Of a stretch of DNA of 64,000 nt, positions 1-10,215 are shown piece after piece. Made by a program: the position numbers and the translations under genes. Source of the stretch: Desmodus rotundus (lineage: Eukaryota; Chordata; Mammalia; Chiroptera; Phyllostomidae). Every line of letters starts with the position of its first letter. Within the stretch, counting starts at the first letter, position 1. Below the pieces are notes generated by a model. It was not told the DNA's origin and searched no databases. It was given only the letters and a program-made list of their open reading frames with translations. The DNA is taken from assembly GCF_022682495.2 (NCBI RefSeq), contig NC_071398.1, positions 97,925,705-97,989,704 on the forward strand. The letters run 5' to 3'.

Positions 1-2490
1 AGTGACCTGGCACTGATGCTGGTATTGGAAGGGTTATAAAGCAGTATTGTGCATGGCAGGATCCTCAGCATAACTCAGCACACACGCCTGCTGTTCCAGA
101 AGGTCAGACCAAAAGTCTTGGCCAATAATCCATGTTGATTTCTATAATTTATCTCATGAAGGATATTTATTTCAGTAGAATTCATCTCAAAATACATGGT
201 AAAGTTTCCACTTTTATCTCACATATTCTGGTACAACTAGAATATCTCTCTGCCAATTTTTTTTCCAATAGTGAACTCTAGATACCTTCATGAAGGGAAT
301 AATGATAACTTGGATGAATGTCATGTCCAAAGTTAAATTTCACCACTTAAAAAAAAGTTAGTCTAAAACAATGCTGTGTGTACAGTATGCACCTTAGATC
401 CAACTGTAAATGTTTTAATTTCCTTCTATAGTGTCTGGAAGAATCTCAAAGTTTTCAGGTTGTTTTTTGTTTTGGGGGGTACTTTTTTTCGCCTCCTGAG
501 AAGTGGAGACATGACATAATATTTTAGGCGGCGCATCCCTTTGACCTGGGATAACTTTCCCCCCAAATTTACTTAGCAAACAAGGAGAAAATGCCTTTCC
601 TGGACTAGAGATACTTGAATCAATGAGACTCTAAAGGAGTTGAATTACATTTCACAATAATGAAAAAGGAGACAACAGTGCATTTCTGGAAATTGTTTCC
701 TTTAGAGGCATATTTCTTTCCTAGGTGTGCACGTAGATTATACTACTTAGTCTTAGATTCATGAATGTGTGCTTTTGTTGTTGAAAGTCCTTCTCACATG
801 CCGGTCATGAGTGAGCAAGCCTAAAGTAAATTAATTGAAGAGACAACTTACACTTTATTACCAATAAGGTGTCTCGCTTTGTGGAGAAACTTAGCTGAGC
901 AGCTACTCCAACTATGTGAACTAATGCAGAATAAAATCCAATATATATCACCCTGTATTGTAATCTTTACACCATTTATTCCACCCTTCTATTTCTTATC
1001 ATCTCCTTGACTCTTCCTCTGTTTAGTTAAGATAACCTCAGCTTCTATAACTCCAAAAGTGACAGAAGTTACCTCATAAAGTCTAAAAGAGGTGTTCTTA
1101 AGCCCTGGCCAGTTCTTGCTCAAGTTGTAATTCAAGTTAAGGACCCAGGTTCCTTTTGTCTCACGTCTGCCATCTTCACCATGTGGCTTCCAAGTTACCA
1201 CTGTACAAGGGAAAAATTATGGAGGTTGAAGCACAGGAAATTTTATGGCCAGATATTGAAGTAGTATATGTCACTTCCGCTCAGATTCCACTGGATGAAA
1301 GCCAGTCATAAGACATACATTTAATGGAGGCTGGAAAACATATCATAAGACATAGATTTAATGGAGGAAAACTTACTCTAACTGCCTGCCCAGGAAGAAA
1401 AGTAAATGGGTTTGGCAAAGAGCTGGCCAGTGTTAAATCACACTGTCTTTGTTTCTGCATCAATCAGTTTTAAATGGGAAGTTTATAGTTTTCCTTAGGA
1501 GGCTACAGTTCTCATTTCTAGCTTTTTGCCAGCTGACGGAGGTGGGGGACTTTGTATTCTAGAAGTCAGGGGAATTAATCTGCACGCAGAAGTTCCTTAT
1601 AGCTCTATGTGTGTTCTAGTCTTTGCAGTCACCTGTGTTAGATCAGAGCCAAGACCAAAAAACAGAGAACTGGAAGCATGAGCCTCCCACATTAGTGGAA
1701 GCATAAAGAAGGGGGCCAGACTGGGTTTGCTGAAGTCCAACTTGGATTGGCCATTGATCTCTAACTCATGGTGTAGGATAAGTAGCTTCAAAAACCGGGC
1801 CAGCTGAATCATTACAACTTCAATTATGTCCATATAAACTGAGATGATTACTTGTAATACTTATAAATTAATTACGAACTTATTCTGGATCTCTGCATAT
1901 ACCTACTCTATTTTCAGATAATTTTGTGTTTCCTGCAAAACTCAGTTTTCATTATGATGTGGACCTGGATCAATGTGACTTCCTATCAACATAATTGAGT
2001 TCTGTAGGGCTCGGTCACATAAATTTCAGAGCACAGGTAGGCTGGTGTAACATCAGTGTTAAAGTTTCAGAAGGCCATTCTAACTGAGGGCTCCCTAGCA
2101 GCAGAGCCTGGAGGTGCATCCCACTGGTGCCACCTGACACTGGCCTCTCAGCTACGCTTCCTGGGACTCAGGGTCTAACAAATTAAAGATGCAATATGTC
2201 CTCACTTCCCTGCAAAGGAAGCACTGGAATTTTTACACACATTAGTAATGCATATGGACAGATATTAAATATTTTAAATGACTAGGAGAGGCTAATTCGT
2301 ATATTTGGGCTATGACTTCATGCTTATCTTCCTAAATTCAACAAAGCACTTTGACAGGCTCTGTGGAGAGGCAGGGGAGAGGTGATAATGAATAAGTAGC
2401 CTAGGTAACTTGAGTGTTGTTGTGGGAGGAGATTAGAAATATTGGTGAAAGGGCACAAAAGTTCCCTTATGCAGGCTGAGTAATTTCTGG
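1..2490. other. Single-copy sequence, no gene recognised
   Basis: No exon, RNA gene or clear transposon was recognised. The open frames here are all under 80 codons and show no family motif. The only local structure is a two-copy tandem duplication at 1306-1367. About 1370-1470 resembles the end of the unclassified repeat that interrupts the L2 near 47.9-48.3 kb, but the match is weak. Confidence 0.5.
1306..1367. repeat. Two-copy tandem duplication, 37-bp period
   Basis: A 25-bp block starting TCATAAGACATA at 1306-1330 recurs at 1343-1367 with a single base change (C to G at the 13th base). The copies are 37 bp apart start to start, so the event duplicated about 37 bp. There are only two copies, so this is a small slippage or repair duplication, not a minisatellite. 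Confidence 0.8.
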
Positions 2491-2499
2491 AAATTTCAT

Positions 2500-2745
2500 A
2501 TATCACATGGTGACTATAGTTAATGATACCGAATTGGATACTTAAAATTTCCTAAAAGGGTTGATCTTAAATGTTCTCATCATCTAAAAAATCATAACCA
2601 TGTAAAGTGATGGATATATTAATTAGCTTGATTGTGGCAATCATTTCACAGTGTATATGTTTATCAAAATCATGCTGTGTACTTTAAATACATACAATTT
2701 TATTTGTCAGTTATACCTCAATAATGCTGGACAAAAAATATATAT
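2500..2745 (+). mobile_element. L1 3' UTR fragment (mammalian L1MA/L1MB type)
   Basis: The stretch reads like the 3' UTR of old placental L1s: a CACATGGTGACTATAGTTAA block near 2505, a segment about a cyclic ATTAATTAGCTTGATTG run near 2615, and the terminal AATTATACCTCAATAAAGCTG-like end, here TTATACCTCAATAATGCTGG at 2711-2730. It is 5' truncated and has no coding sequence. The family assignment rests on recognising these blocks by eye. Confidence 0.8.
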
Positions 2746-2934
2746 ACATCTAACTAAAATACATGGCATGACAGTGGTGATGAAGCAGAAATATAAGCAA
2801 GGTATAATGGCAGTACCAGAGGTAAATGGATTAAATCTAATTAGGCAGTATCTAAGAGGGCTCATTGAGGAAATATTTGAGTTGGGTGGGTTTTGAAGGA
2901 AGATTGGGTTACTTATGGTAGAGATGATGCAAGA

Positions 2935-2949
2935 AAATTTATGTGAGCA
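2935..2949. repeat. Target-site duplication, left copy
   Basis: AAATTTATGTGAGCA occurs immediately before the Ves SINE and again at 3185-3199 just after its A-rich tail. The 15-bp perfect match fixes both ends of the insertion and shows L1-machinery target-primed insertion. Confidence 0.93.
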
Positions 2950-3184
2950 GCCCTGACCAGTGTGGCTCAGTTGGTTGGGCATCATCCTGCAAAGTGAAAG
3001 GTTGCTGGTTTGATTCCAGGTCAGGACATGTGCACATGTGGTAGGTTTGGCCCTTGGTCAGGGTATGTATGAGAGGCAACCAATCAATGTTTCTCTCTCA
3101 TATAGATGTTTCTCTCCCTCTCCTTCTCCCTCCTTTTTCCTCTCTCTAAAATTATATAAAGAAAGAAAATCTCTTTTTTAAACT
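2950..3184 (+). mobile_element. Ves SINE (bat tRNA-derived SINE), complete
   Basis: It starts GCCCTGACCAGTGTGGCTCA, the pol III A-box region of the Ves head. A B-box-like GGTTTGATTCC lies at about 3006-3017. The second half has the GAGAGGCAACCAATCAATG block and a TTTCTCTCTC pyrimidine run, followed by an A-rich tail with AAAATTATATAAAGAAAG. It is flanked by 15-bp perfect TSDs at 2935-2949 and 3185-3199. Ves is known from Yangochiroptera, so this is the main evidence that the DNA is from a bat. It is non-coding and non-autonomous, mobilised by L1. Confidence 0.93.
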
Positions 3185-3199
3185 AAATTTATGTGAGCA
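3185..3199. repeat. Target-site duplication, right copy
   Basis: This is a perfect 15-bp repeat of 2935-2949, bounding the Ves SINE on its tail side. Confidence 0.93.
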
Positions 3200-3267
3200 A
3201 AGAGGCAGAAATAAGCAAGGCCATATGTTTGGGGAGTAGAGAGTAATCTGATTCCGTGGAAGCAAAT

Positions 3268-3360
3268 CAGTCATTATTCAATAAATATTTATTCTGTGCC
3301 TATTATGTGTCAGATACTATTATAGGCACTTGAGATACATCAGAGAACAACACAGAGCAG
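3268..3360 (-). mobile_element. L2 LINE 3' end, antisense
   Basis: ATTCAATAAATATTTATTC followed by TGTGCCTATTATGTGTCAG and an ACTATTATAGGCACTTGAGAT block is the reverse complement of the L2 3' terminus (GGCACATAGTAGG...AATAAATATTTGTTGAATGAAT). Sequence to about 3640 may be further decayed L2 but is too diverged to claim. Confidence 0.75.
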
Positions 3361-3697
3361 ATTATGTTAAAACAAAACAAAACAGAAACACTGACTTGGA
3401 TCCTTTGCAGGTGGAAGGAGCATAGAGAATGTAAGAGAAAGTAAGAAGACAACAGTAAGAAAGTTGAGGTCAGTGTATTGAGGGCTGTGAAACCTTTGCT
3501 AGTAGCCAGAGAGACTGAGTTTAGAACATAGATTTGACAGTCCTTGCACACAGGTGAGCACAAAATCCCTGGGAGAAGCGGAAGGGTCCCAAGGAGAAAG
3601 GAGACCCACAGAGAGAATTTTGAGGAACACTAGCATTAGAGGAGGAGGCCAAGAGACGAGCTAGTGGAACAGACTGAAAAGAAACTGTCAGAACATA

Positions 3698-3800
3698 AGG
3701 TCTCTGAAGGAAGAGACTGTACTTGTCTTTTTTCCACTAGATCTCCTGTGTCTAGCACAGTGCTCTCAACATAGTAGGGGTACATTATTCTTTCAAATGA
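3698..3800 (+). mobile_element. L2 LINE 3' end, sense
   Basis: GGAAGAGACTGTACTTGTC, then TGTCTAGCACAGTGCTCTCAACATAGTAGG and a terminal TTCAAATGAATG, follow the order of the L2 3' end in the sense direction. It is highly diverged. With the antisense copy just upstream it gives two L2 termini facing opposite ways within 0.5 kb. Confidence 0.7.
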
Positions 3801-3889
3801 ATGCATTATTGAAAGAAACCAGATCTCAGGGAGTGGGAACATTTTAAGAAGTGAGCAGAAATTTAACATTCTTCCCAAATGTTATATCA

Positions 3890-4860
3890 GATAAATTACT
3901 ATGCTGGCTATTCTGTTTGATTCCCTGACCCCCAAATCCATTATCTACCCTCCTCTGCCCTGCTCTCTACTCCCTAGAAAAGTGACCTCTACAAACTGCA
4001 TTTTGGGGGCTTTCTGGCCCTTTGTTAAGTTTGGGTTAACCAGTGGGAGACATCAGCAGGGTATCAAAGAGTAAGAGCAGAGAGAAATAAGGAAGTTCTC
4101 CTCTCTCTCCTTTGGCAGAGGCTGATGTTCCTCTGCTAAGGCCACAACCCATATCAAATTGCTGCAGGTCTTGTTTGTTTCTGATAACACCCCTCCTGTA
4201 ACCAAATACAGGTCTGGCTGTCTGCCACAACAAAAGCCAAACTTGTGAGACAGGTGCTGGTGAATAGGAAAAAAGTTTATACAGATGCTAGCAACCTGAA
4301 AAGATGGGAAACTCATGTCCCAAAGCCCATCTCAATCTCTCAGTGCAGGCTGATGTTTTTATAAGGAGGGAGAGGGGAAGCAGAACAAAGAGATCAAGGG
4401 GTGGGGGTTGAAAAGTTCCCTATGTGCAGACAAGCGCAGTCCATTTCAGTAAGGCCAGGGATGGTCCAGTGTGAATCATCCTGGTTTAGTCATCCTGGCT
4501 CCACAGCTGCAGGTCAGCAAATGTCCTGGAGCTGGGATGCCTGAAGTTTGGAGTCCGTACCTTTTGAAGTTAGTTCCTAGGATTCTTACACAAATATGCT
4601 GTTCATCTACAAGCTATATGTTAGTCAGAGTCAGCACGTATAGAAACAATGTCAGAAGCATGGTAGGGCGGGTTAAAGTTCCCCACAGTTGCACTCTTTC
4701 CACTTACTGCTTCAGGTCTCACTTTTCTGCTCTGGCTGGTCCCTGGACACCTTGCTACTCCTGTTTGGCTCCCTTTACTAGAATTTCCTTTATTAAAATT
4801 AAACCCTTTAATGTGCTGTTTCCTGCTGTGATCATGACTGATGAAGGAAATAAAAACTTT
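3890..4860 (+). mobile_element. Old interspersed repeat, family unresolved, probably interrupted
   Basis: The first part (about 3890-4230: CTGCATTTTGGGGGCTTTCTGG, GGGAGACATCAGCAGGG, then a CTCTCTCCTTTGGCAG segment) and the last part (about 4710-4850: CTTTATTAAAATTAAACCC, CTGTTTCCTGCTGTGATC, ATGACTGATGAAGG) look like the two ends of one common placental repeat. The 480 bp between (about 4233-4710) does not fit and may be a separate insertion. I cannot name either family. The 147-codon open frame at 4471-4914 runs through this material and is not credible as a gene. Confidence 0.4.
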
Positions 4861-5625
4861 AAAGAGATCATTCGTGATACAGGGATACTGTTGGTGGTCA
4901 GGGTGGGAGTTTGAACCCATGTGGGACAGATCTAATCAGTCAATAGTAATATAAATGCTGGAGCTGGGAGTGGAGACCTTTTCTTCTGAGTAATATGAGA
5001 GGGAATGAAAGGAGAACTTGCTTGACATGAAGAAGAAAGAGCAAGGGAAGTTTTTTGAGTTTTGTGTTTTTATTTTTAGGGCAAGAAAGAATTCAGCCCA
5101 TAAACATGTTGAAAAAAATAAGCCAGTAAAAACCGAGAGAGTAGAAATGTAAGTCTCAAAGATGACAACTAATGGAGCACTCTTTCAGAAACAGCAGACC
5201 TAAGAACAATGGCTAAAGCCTAGGTAAAGTAGGGACTTATTCTGGAACAGGAAAGGAAAGCGTAAAGTTGGTGGAGAATAGAGATGGAATTGGTAATGAA
5301 AAGATAAAAGTTGAGAAAGATTATATCTGAGGGTCCCTCCTTTCTGTACAACATATCATGTAGTAATATTTGCTATGCTGGTCTGAGGAGATGGCTCAAA
5401 ATTTGAGAAATGGAAAAAGAGAATAGAATGTGGAATTTAATTTTATTCTACAAAATGGTATTGGGTGAGAGGTGATGAAAACTCTGCTTTTGTATTCTTG
5501 ACCTTGCAACAATGAGTAGGGCGAATGGGAGGAGAAGAAAACCACCATATTCATGGAAACAGCAATAGACTAGGGCAAGAGCTAATGAGGGTCTGACTGG
5601 GGGCAGAGAACAGCGAGGCTGAATG
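4861..5625. other. Single-copy sequence, nothing recognised
   Basis: The stretch is moderately A-rich with short open frames only. I see no gene, RNA or repeat signature. Confidence 0.5.
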
Positions 5626-5770
5626 AGGATGCTGCAGAATGTTGGTTTGTGCTTTCATTGATGCTCTGTACTCAGCACTATAGAAGGCACGATAGGGATT
5701 TAACGAAGAACAGAAAATATATTTCCTACCTTCGAGAAGCACACAACTAGCTGGGAAGGCACAGGTATAT
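5625..5770 (-). mobile_element. L2 LINE 3' region, antisense, highly decayed
   Basis: TACTCAGCACTATAGAAGGCA followed by CCTACCTTCGAGAAGCACACAACTAG matches the order of the antisense L2 3' UTR (GTGCCAGGCACTG... then CCCTCGTGGAGCTTACATTCTAG). The canonical CATTCATTCAACAAATA start is degraded. Confidence 0.5.
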
Positions 5771-5794
5771 GACAGACTGGATGGAGTAAAGGAA

Positions 5795-5960
5795 AGGCTA
5801 TTGAACAAGGAGTCAGTCTCCGATTCCAATCCCTGCCTGCCACTTACTCAGTGTTACACCCAGAGTAATTTATTTCCCCATTTGCACTTCAGTTTCCTTG
5901 TTTGACCAATGAAGGAGTTAAAAACCAATGGTCTCCTTGATTTCTAAATACCATTCTTGA
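5795..5960 (+). mobile_element. MIR SINE, sense
   Basis: AAGGAGTCAGTCTCCGATTCCAATCCCTGCCTGCCACTTACTCAG followed by a TTTCCCCATTTGCACTTCAGTTTCCTTG block matches the MIR core and the C-T-CAGTTTCCTCATCTGTAAAATG region. It continues into a diverged ATGGTCTCCTTGATTTCTAA end. The core CTGCCACTTAC is well kept. Confidence 0.75.
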
Positions 5961-6214
5961 ATTCTTGAATAAAAGGAACAAGGGCTCCTTGGAGAAATCC
6001 TGTATGCTAGAGCTAGGGCAGTAAAATAGAAAATGAGCCTGAGCTTCATCTCAAAAATGAGCTTCATCTTGAAGCAACCAAAAAGGAAGTGCTCACCAAA
6101 CAAATGGATGGGGCCATGTCAAAAGGATTCAGAAGCCCATATCTCAAGGAGCACCTGCTGGCTGAGGTTGAAGCAATTGAATCAACAAAATAAATAACAT
6201 AGTATTGGATTATT

Positions 6215-6755
6215 TTGGGTTGGCCAAAAAGTTCATTTGTTTTTTTCCATAAGATGGATCTAGTAGGTTTAGCTGTCTTTAACTTCATTGGAAACAATTT
6301 TGTTAGATTATATTGTGACAGCTGTCATATCAGTGTGCATTTAAAAAAATCAAAATTGGTGAATTTTTGTGTAGCCTTTTTAATATTGAAAATGGAAGAA
6401 AATATACAACATTTTTGGCATGTTATGTTTTATTATTTTAAGAAAGGTAAAAATGCAACTGAAACACACAAAAAAGAGTTTTGCATTGAATGGAGAAGGC
6501 ACTTTGATTGAATGTGTCAAAAGTAGTTTGTGAAATTTTGTGCTGGAGGTTTCTCACTGTACAATGCTCCATGGTCAAGTAGACCAACTGAAGTTGACAG
6601 CAATCAAATCGAGACAGTGAGAACAATCAACATTATACCATGCAGGAGATAGCCGACATACTCAAAATACCCAAATTAATAAAGTTATTGTTAAAAATGA
6701 AAAATGTGTCTTTTATTTTACAGAAAAAAAGATACAGACATTTTGGCCAACCCAA
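6215..6755 (+). mobile_element. Internally deleted mariner DNA transposon
   Basis: The ends are inverted: TTGGGTTGGCCAAAA at 6215 and TTTTGGCCAACCCAA ending at 6755, a 15-bp perfect terminal inverted repeat, with TA directly after the right end. At 541 bp it is well short of the roughly 1.3 kb of an autonomous mariner. A start codon at 6392 opens a frame that begins MEENIQHF, matching the N-terminus of mammalian mariner transposases, and nucleotide similarity to the helix-turn-helix region continues to about 6676 with frameshifts. The sequence then jumps straight to the 3' end, so the whole catalytic DDD domain is missing. It cannot make an active enzyme. Confidence 0.88.
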
Positions 6756-8630
6756 TAATTCAAAACGTAAAATAAGTATACATGCGTGCACATTGGTATA
6801 AATTAAGCACTGAATTAAAATGGGGGAGAAAAGTCCAATCTTTCTTACAGAAGAATTCCAAATAACATACACAGATACTCACCCCTCCAAGATGTGAAGT
6901 TTGTCCCTGCCCTTTGTGAAGACACACCCAAGAAATGATCTAGGCTTAGTGACTCGTTTCCAAAGAATAGAACAGGGGAAAGAAACAGTAACTTCGTCCT
7001 GGTGACACCTGGCAGTAGGACAATAATCAAGCACTGAAGGTTAATAGCCTCGTAACGTCATGTGGTTATCAGGTACCCTCAGTATGATGTGACCCAAAGG
7101 ACACTTCGCCTTTGTGATTGTCTTCCCAAACCCCAGAACCCCAGTCTAGTCATGAGAAAGACATCAGACAAACTCGGGTTGAAGGACATTCTACAGGATC
7201 TCTTGCCAGTACTCCTAAGGACCGTCAAGGTCATTAAACTAAAAAAAAAAGAAAGACTGAAAAGCAGTCACAAATCAGAGGAGGCATAACAATTAAATGT
7301 AATGTGCTGTCCTGGATTGAATCCTGGAACAGAAAGAGGACCTTAATGGGAAAAAGGATGAAATTCAAATAAAGCCTGGAGTCTAGTTAATTGGAGGGAA
7401 AAAAAAAAGTTGATGGCCTCTAAAGTCTCTTCCAGCTGGTAGCTATAAGAATAGACTTTATTATCTAATTGCTTCATAACTGTGCTCATATTGCTTATAA
7501 AGTGCCAAGAACACGCAGGGTAAGGGAACCATGAAAGCAGGGTGGAAGGCTTTAATCAACATTTTTTTCTTGTAACTTCCTGTAGTTATGTGTTTCAGTG
7601 ATGTAGTGTGTGGTTAGCTCAAAGCAATTTTTGAGGCAATAAAGGAGTGTTTAGGTGCAAGTCTCTTGTCTGTTACTTGACCAAACCAACTCTCATCTAT
7701 GCCCTAGTAAGGATGGCCTTGAGCCAGCCAGCCAGCGGGTTTTCATACATTTGCAAGCCTGAGTGTTTGAGTCTCCTAGGCAGGCCCATCACATGGAGGT
7801 ACACTATGAAACCGTTGCTATGGTGATGGTCACGGTGACAGGGCTACCTTTGGCTCATTTGATTTTCCTGGGCAGTTTCTTTATGGAGCCCCAATGTGAA
7901 ATCATGCTGGCTCTGGTTCACGACATTTTCCTGAGACTTTATAATGTTTCTTTTCTCTAAGTAAGCAATTTCAGGTCAGGTAAAAATGTGAGTAAATCAT
8001 GCCTGGCTCTTGTTCCAGATGTATCAATTTCTGTTCATTCCCTTTTTTCCCTTTCGTGGCTTTGGGACAATAAAAATAAGCAGCGCCTCCACTCTGGAGC
8101 CTTTCTGAGTATGCAATATATGAACGGTGTACCGTGCAGGGAGCAATATTTCCCTACCTTGGTCATTACCGACCTGAGCATTTTCTCTGGCAATTCTCTG
8201 GAACAGCAAGAACGTGGAGTAATGATTTTGGCACCGTCAAGACCCTGGGAGGATCAAAGAGGCTGATGTGACAGTTCACGAGACTGGGAGGAAGCAAAGC
8301 GTCCCCCACTGCCAACACTAACACAGCCCTGCGCTCGAGAGTCTGGGAGCGTCCAGTTGCCAAGTGCCTGCCTGCGTTTTCTTTGAGGGGGCCAGGCCCA
8401 GAGCAGGTCAGGAAAATTATGGCTTTTATCAAGCAGACACCGTGGCTCTCTTTGAGGATGGCCAAAGTCTCACTGCTGGTAACGGCAACACATGTGGTCT
8501 TTTCAAGAGAAGACATGCATATTTTCATTAACTGGGAAAGGAGGTCCCCACATGAGACTATTTCTTTGGAATACTTAGGGCAGGGCTGAAAGGAGCAAGA
8601 AGTTGGTAAAGAAATTAAGAGGGAGGGCTC
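6756..8630. other. Mostly single-copy sequence
   Basis: No gene or RNA was recognised. A short GATGGCCTCTAAAGTCTCTTCCAGCTGG segment at about 7412-7440 looks like an MIR 3' remnant. The open frames at 7763-7960, 7988-8266 and 8166-8639 (opposite strands, the last two overlapping) have no recognisable domains. Confidence 0.5.
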
Positions 8631-8639
8631 TGGAGACAA

Positions 8640-8845
8640 ATCAAATTGCCTGGATTTTAATTCTGGCCCTTGTATGTACCATTCTATGTGACTTGAGCAA
8701 ATTTTCTACTGTCTCTGCCTCAGTTTCCCATCAGTAAAATAACAATAGCAATAGTATCCAAGTCATAGGATTGCCCCGGCAGTAAATAGATGCACTTATA
8801 GCACTGCCTGGCATGTGGTCAGTCCTCCTTAATGTCAGCAGCTAT
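8640..8845 (+). mobile_element. MIR SINE, sense, near full length
   Basis: ATTGCCTGGATTTTAATTCTGGC, TGACTTGAGCAAATTTTCTACTG, TGCCTCAGTTTCCCATCAGTAAAAT and a TAGCACTGCCTGGCATGTGGTCAG tail follow the MIR consensus in order, from core to LINE-like tail. Confidence 0.88.
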
Positions 8846-8911
8846 CATTACTTCATTTTAATAATGGTTATTCAGGAAAGAAAGTCACTAGGTTTTGTAA
8901 TGTCCTATTGC

Positions 8912-9470
8912 TGACTGTTCATTCTTCAAATATTCACCGAGGGCTTAAAATGTGCTAGGTATTGTGCTAAGCACTGCAGGTAATTCAGGAACAAAACAAA
9001 TCCAGGCCGCGCCATTGAGGGTTTGTATTCGGGGGAGAAACAAAAACAGTGTGCGCAAAGGACCGCACTGCACAGTGGAGGACTCTTTCCTCTGGTGTGG
9101 CACCAGTGGTAAAGTACTTCGGGAGTTCAGAAAGAGAGGTGAGTCACCTCACAAGTCGGATGGGGCACTCTGCAGAGGAGGTAAGACTTGGCCGAGCTTG
9201 AATAGCCAGTGGAAGTTTTTTGTTTTAGTGGTGGAGACTGGTGCAGGTGTGCATGGTGGCAGGTAGAGGAGAGGGGACAGGGAGGACTCAAGGCAGATGA
9301 AATGACACAGGGAAGATGATGAAGAGGTACTTGAGAGACAGGAGAGTGATGTCCAAATCCAGGACTTAACCCACGGGTTCTTGGTAGGGAGAAGGCCACA
9401 AAGGTAGGAGGGGCTCAGGTGGAGGGCTTTGAATAGACTTGGCCAAAGGAGTCTACATTATTATTTCATT
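8912..9470 (-). mobile_element. L2 LINE 3' portion, antisense
   Basis: It starts TTCATTCTTCAAATATTCACCGAGGGCTTAAAATGTGCTAGGTATTGTGCTAAGCACTG, the reversed L2 terminus. L2-like blocks then continue in antisense order, including AAGGCCACAAAGG and GGAGGGCTTTGAATAG near the right end (compare L2 GGGCCTTGTAGG). It is strongly diverged, and the 104-codon open frame at 8952-9266 is incidental. Confidence 0.65.
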
Positions 9471-10125
9471 AAGAAATTGGGCCTCTTTGGGAATAAGTTG
9501 GTAGTGCTATGAATTTTGGATTAGCAGTATGTTCCAGAAACTGACTCTGAGATGATATCCTGCCATATCGCTAACCTTTTCCACACAACACAGAGAGAGA
9601 TTCTCATTATTTATTATCAGTACAGAAGTATTTACTAAAAATAAATACATAAAAAGTTTAAATTAACAAAATATCTTAACACAATATTAATTCCTCAAAA
9701 ATTGTGTCATGGGTTTTACAAATTATATAGTACTTTTATCAAAGGTTTTATAGAACATGCTATAATTAAGCTCAATAATTTTCATAAATGGAATTTGCCA
9801 AGTGAGATTTCTCTCTTAAGAGGAGTCTCTTTCCTGTAGCTCCATGTGCTTCATTAATGCAGTGTTGGCACTTGGATCTGTGTAATTACAAATAAAATAT
9901 TTCTTACACAATAGTTTTGGCCAAAAGGCCAAGTTATTTCAATTACGCAAATATGTTAGAGGAAACCTCAACAAATATAAGTTTTCCAAATATCCCTTGA
10001 AGTCAAATTCAACACTTCACTTCAAATGTAAGCCACAAATTCTACAAGTAGACTATTTTGAGGAGGCCCAAAATTTGTATCCATATTTTCTTTGAGACAC
10101 ATTTTGGGTATATTCTTTTCTGTTT
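9470..10125. other. AT-rich single-copy block
   Basis: There are no open frames of note and no recognised repeat. It contains many TTTATT/AATAAA and TAATT words and a short inverted repeat TTGGCC-AAAA-GGCCAA near 9918-9933. Read on the minus strand it could resemble a 3' UTR, but nothing proves that. A conserved non-coding element is an alternative. Confidence 0.4.
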
Positions 10126-10129
10126 GAAA

Positions 10130-10215
10130 AATTTCTTCTCTCCCTCCTTCCTTCCTTCTTTCCATTAATAATTATTTAATGAGGGCTTCCTTTCTGCTAG
10201 ATACTGTACCAGAGC
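10130..10215 (-). mobile_element. L2 LINE 3' end fragment, antisense
   Basis: A short CCTTCCTTCTTTCC run leads into TTAATAATTATTTAATGAGGGCTTCCTTTCTGCTAGATACTGTACCAGAGC, a decayed antisense L2 terminus (ATTTATTGAGCACCTACTATGTGCCAG...). Confidence 0.5.

Noticed and set aside
4471..4914. 147-codon plus-strand open frame
   Set aside because: It runs through the unresolved old repeat and its presumed insert. The minus strand is also open.
8166..8639. 157-codon minus-strand open frame
   Set aside because: It overlaps a plus-strand frame, has no domain, and the region may hold worn repeat sequence.
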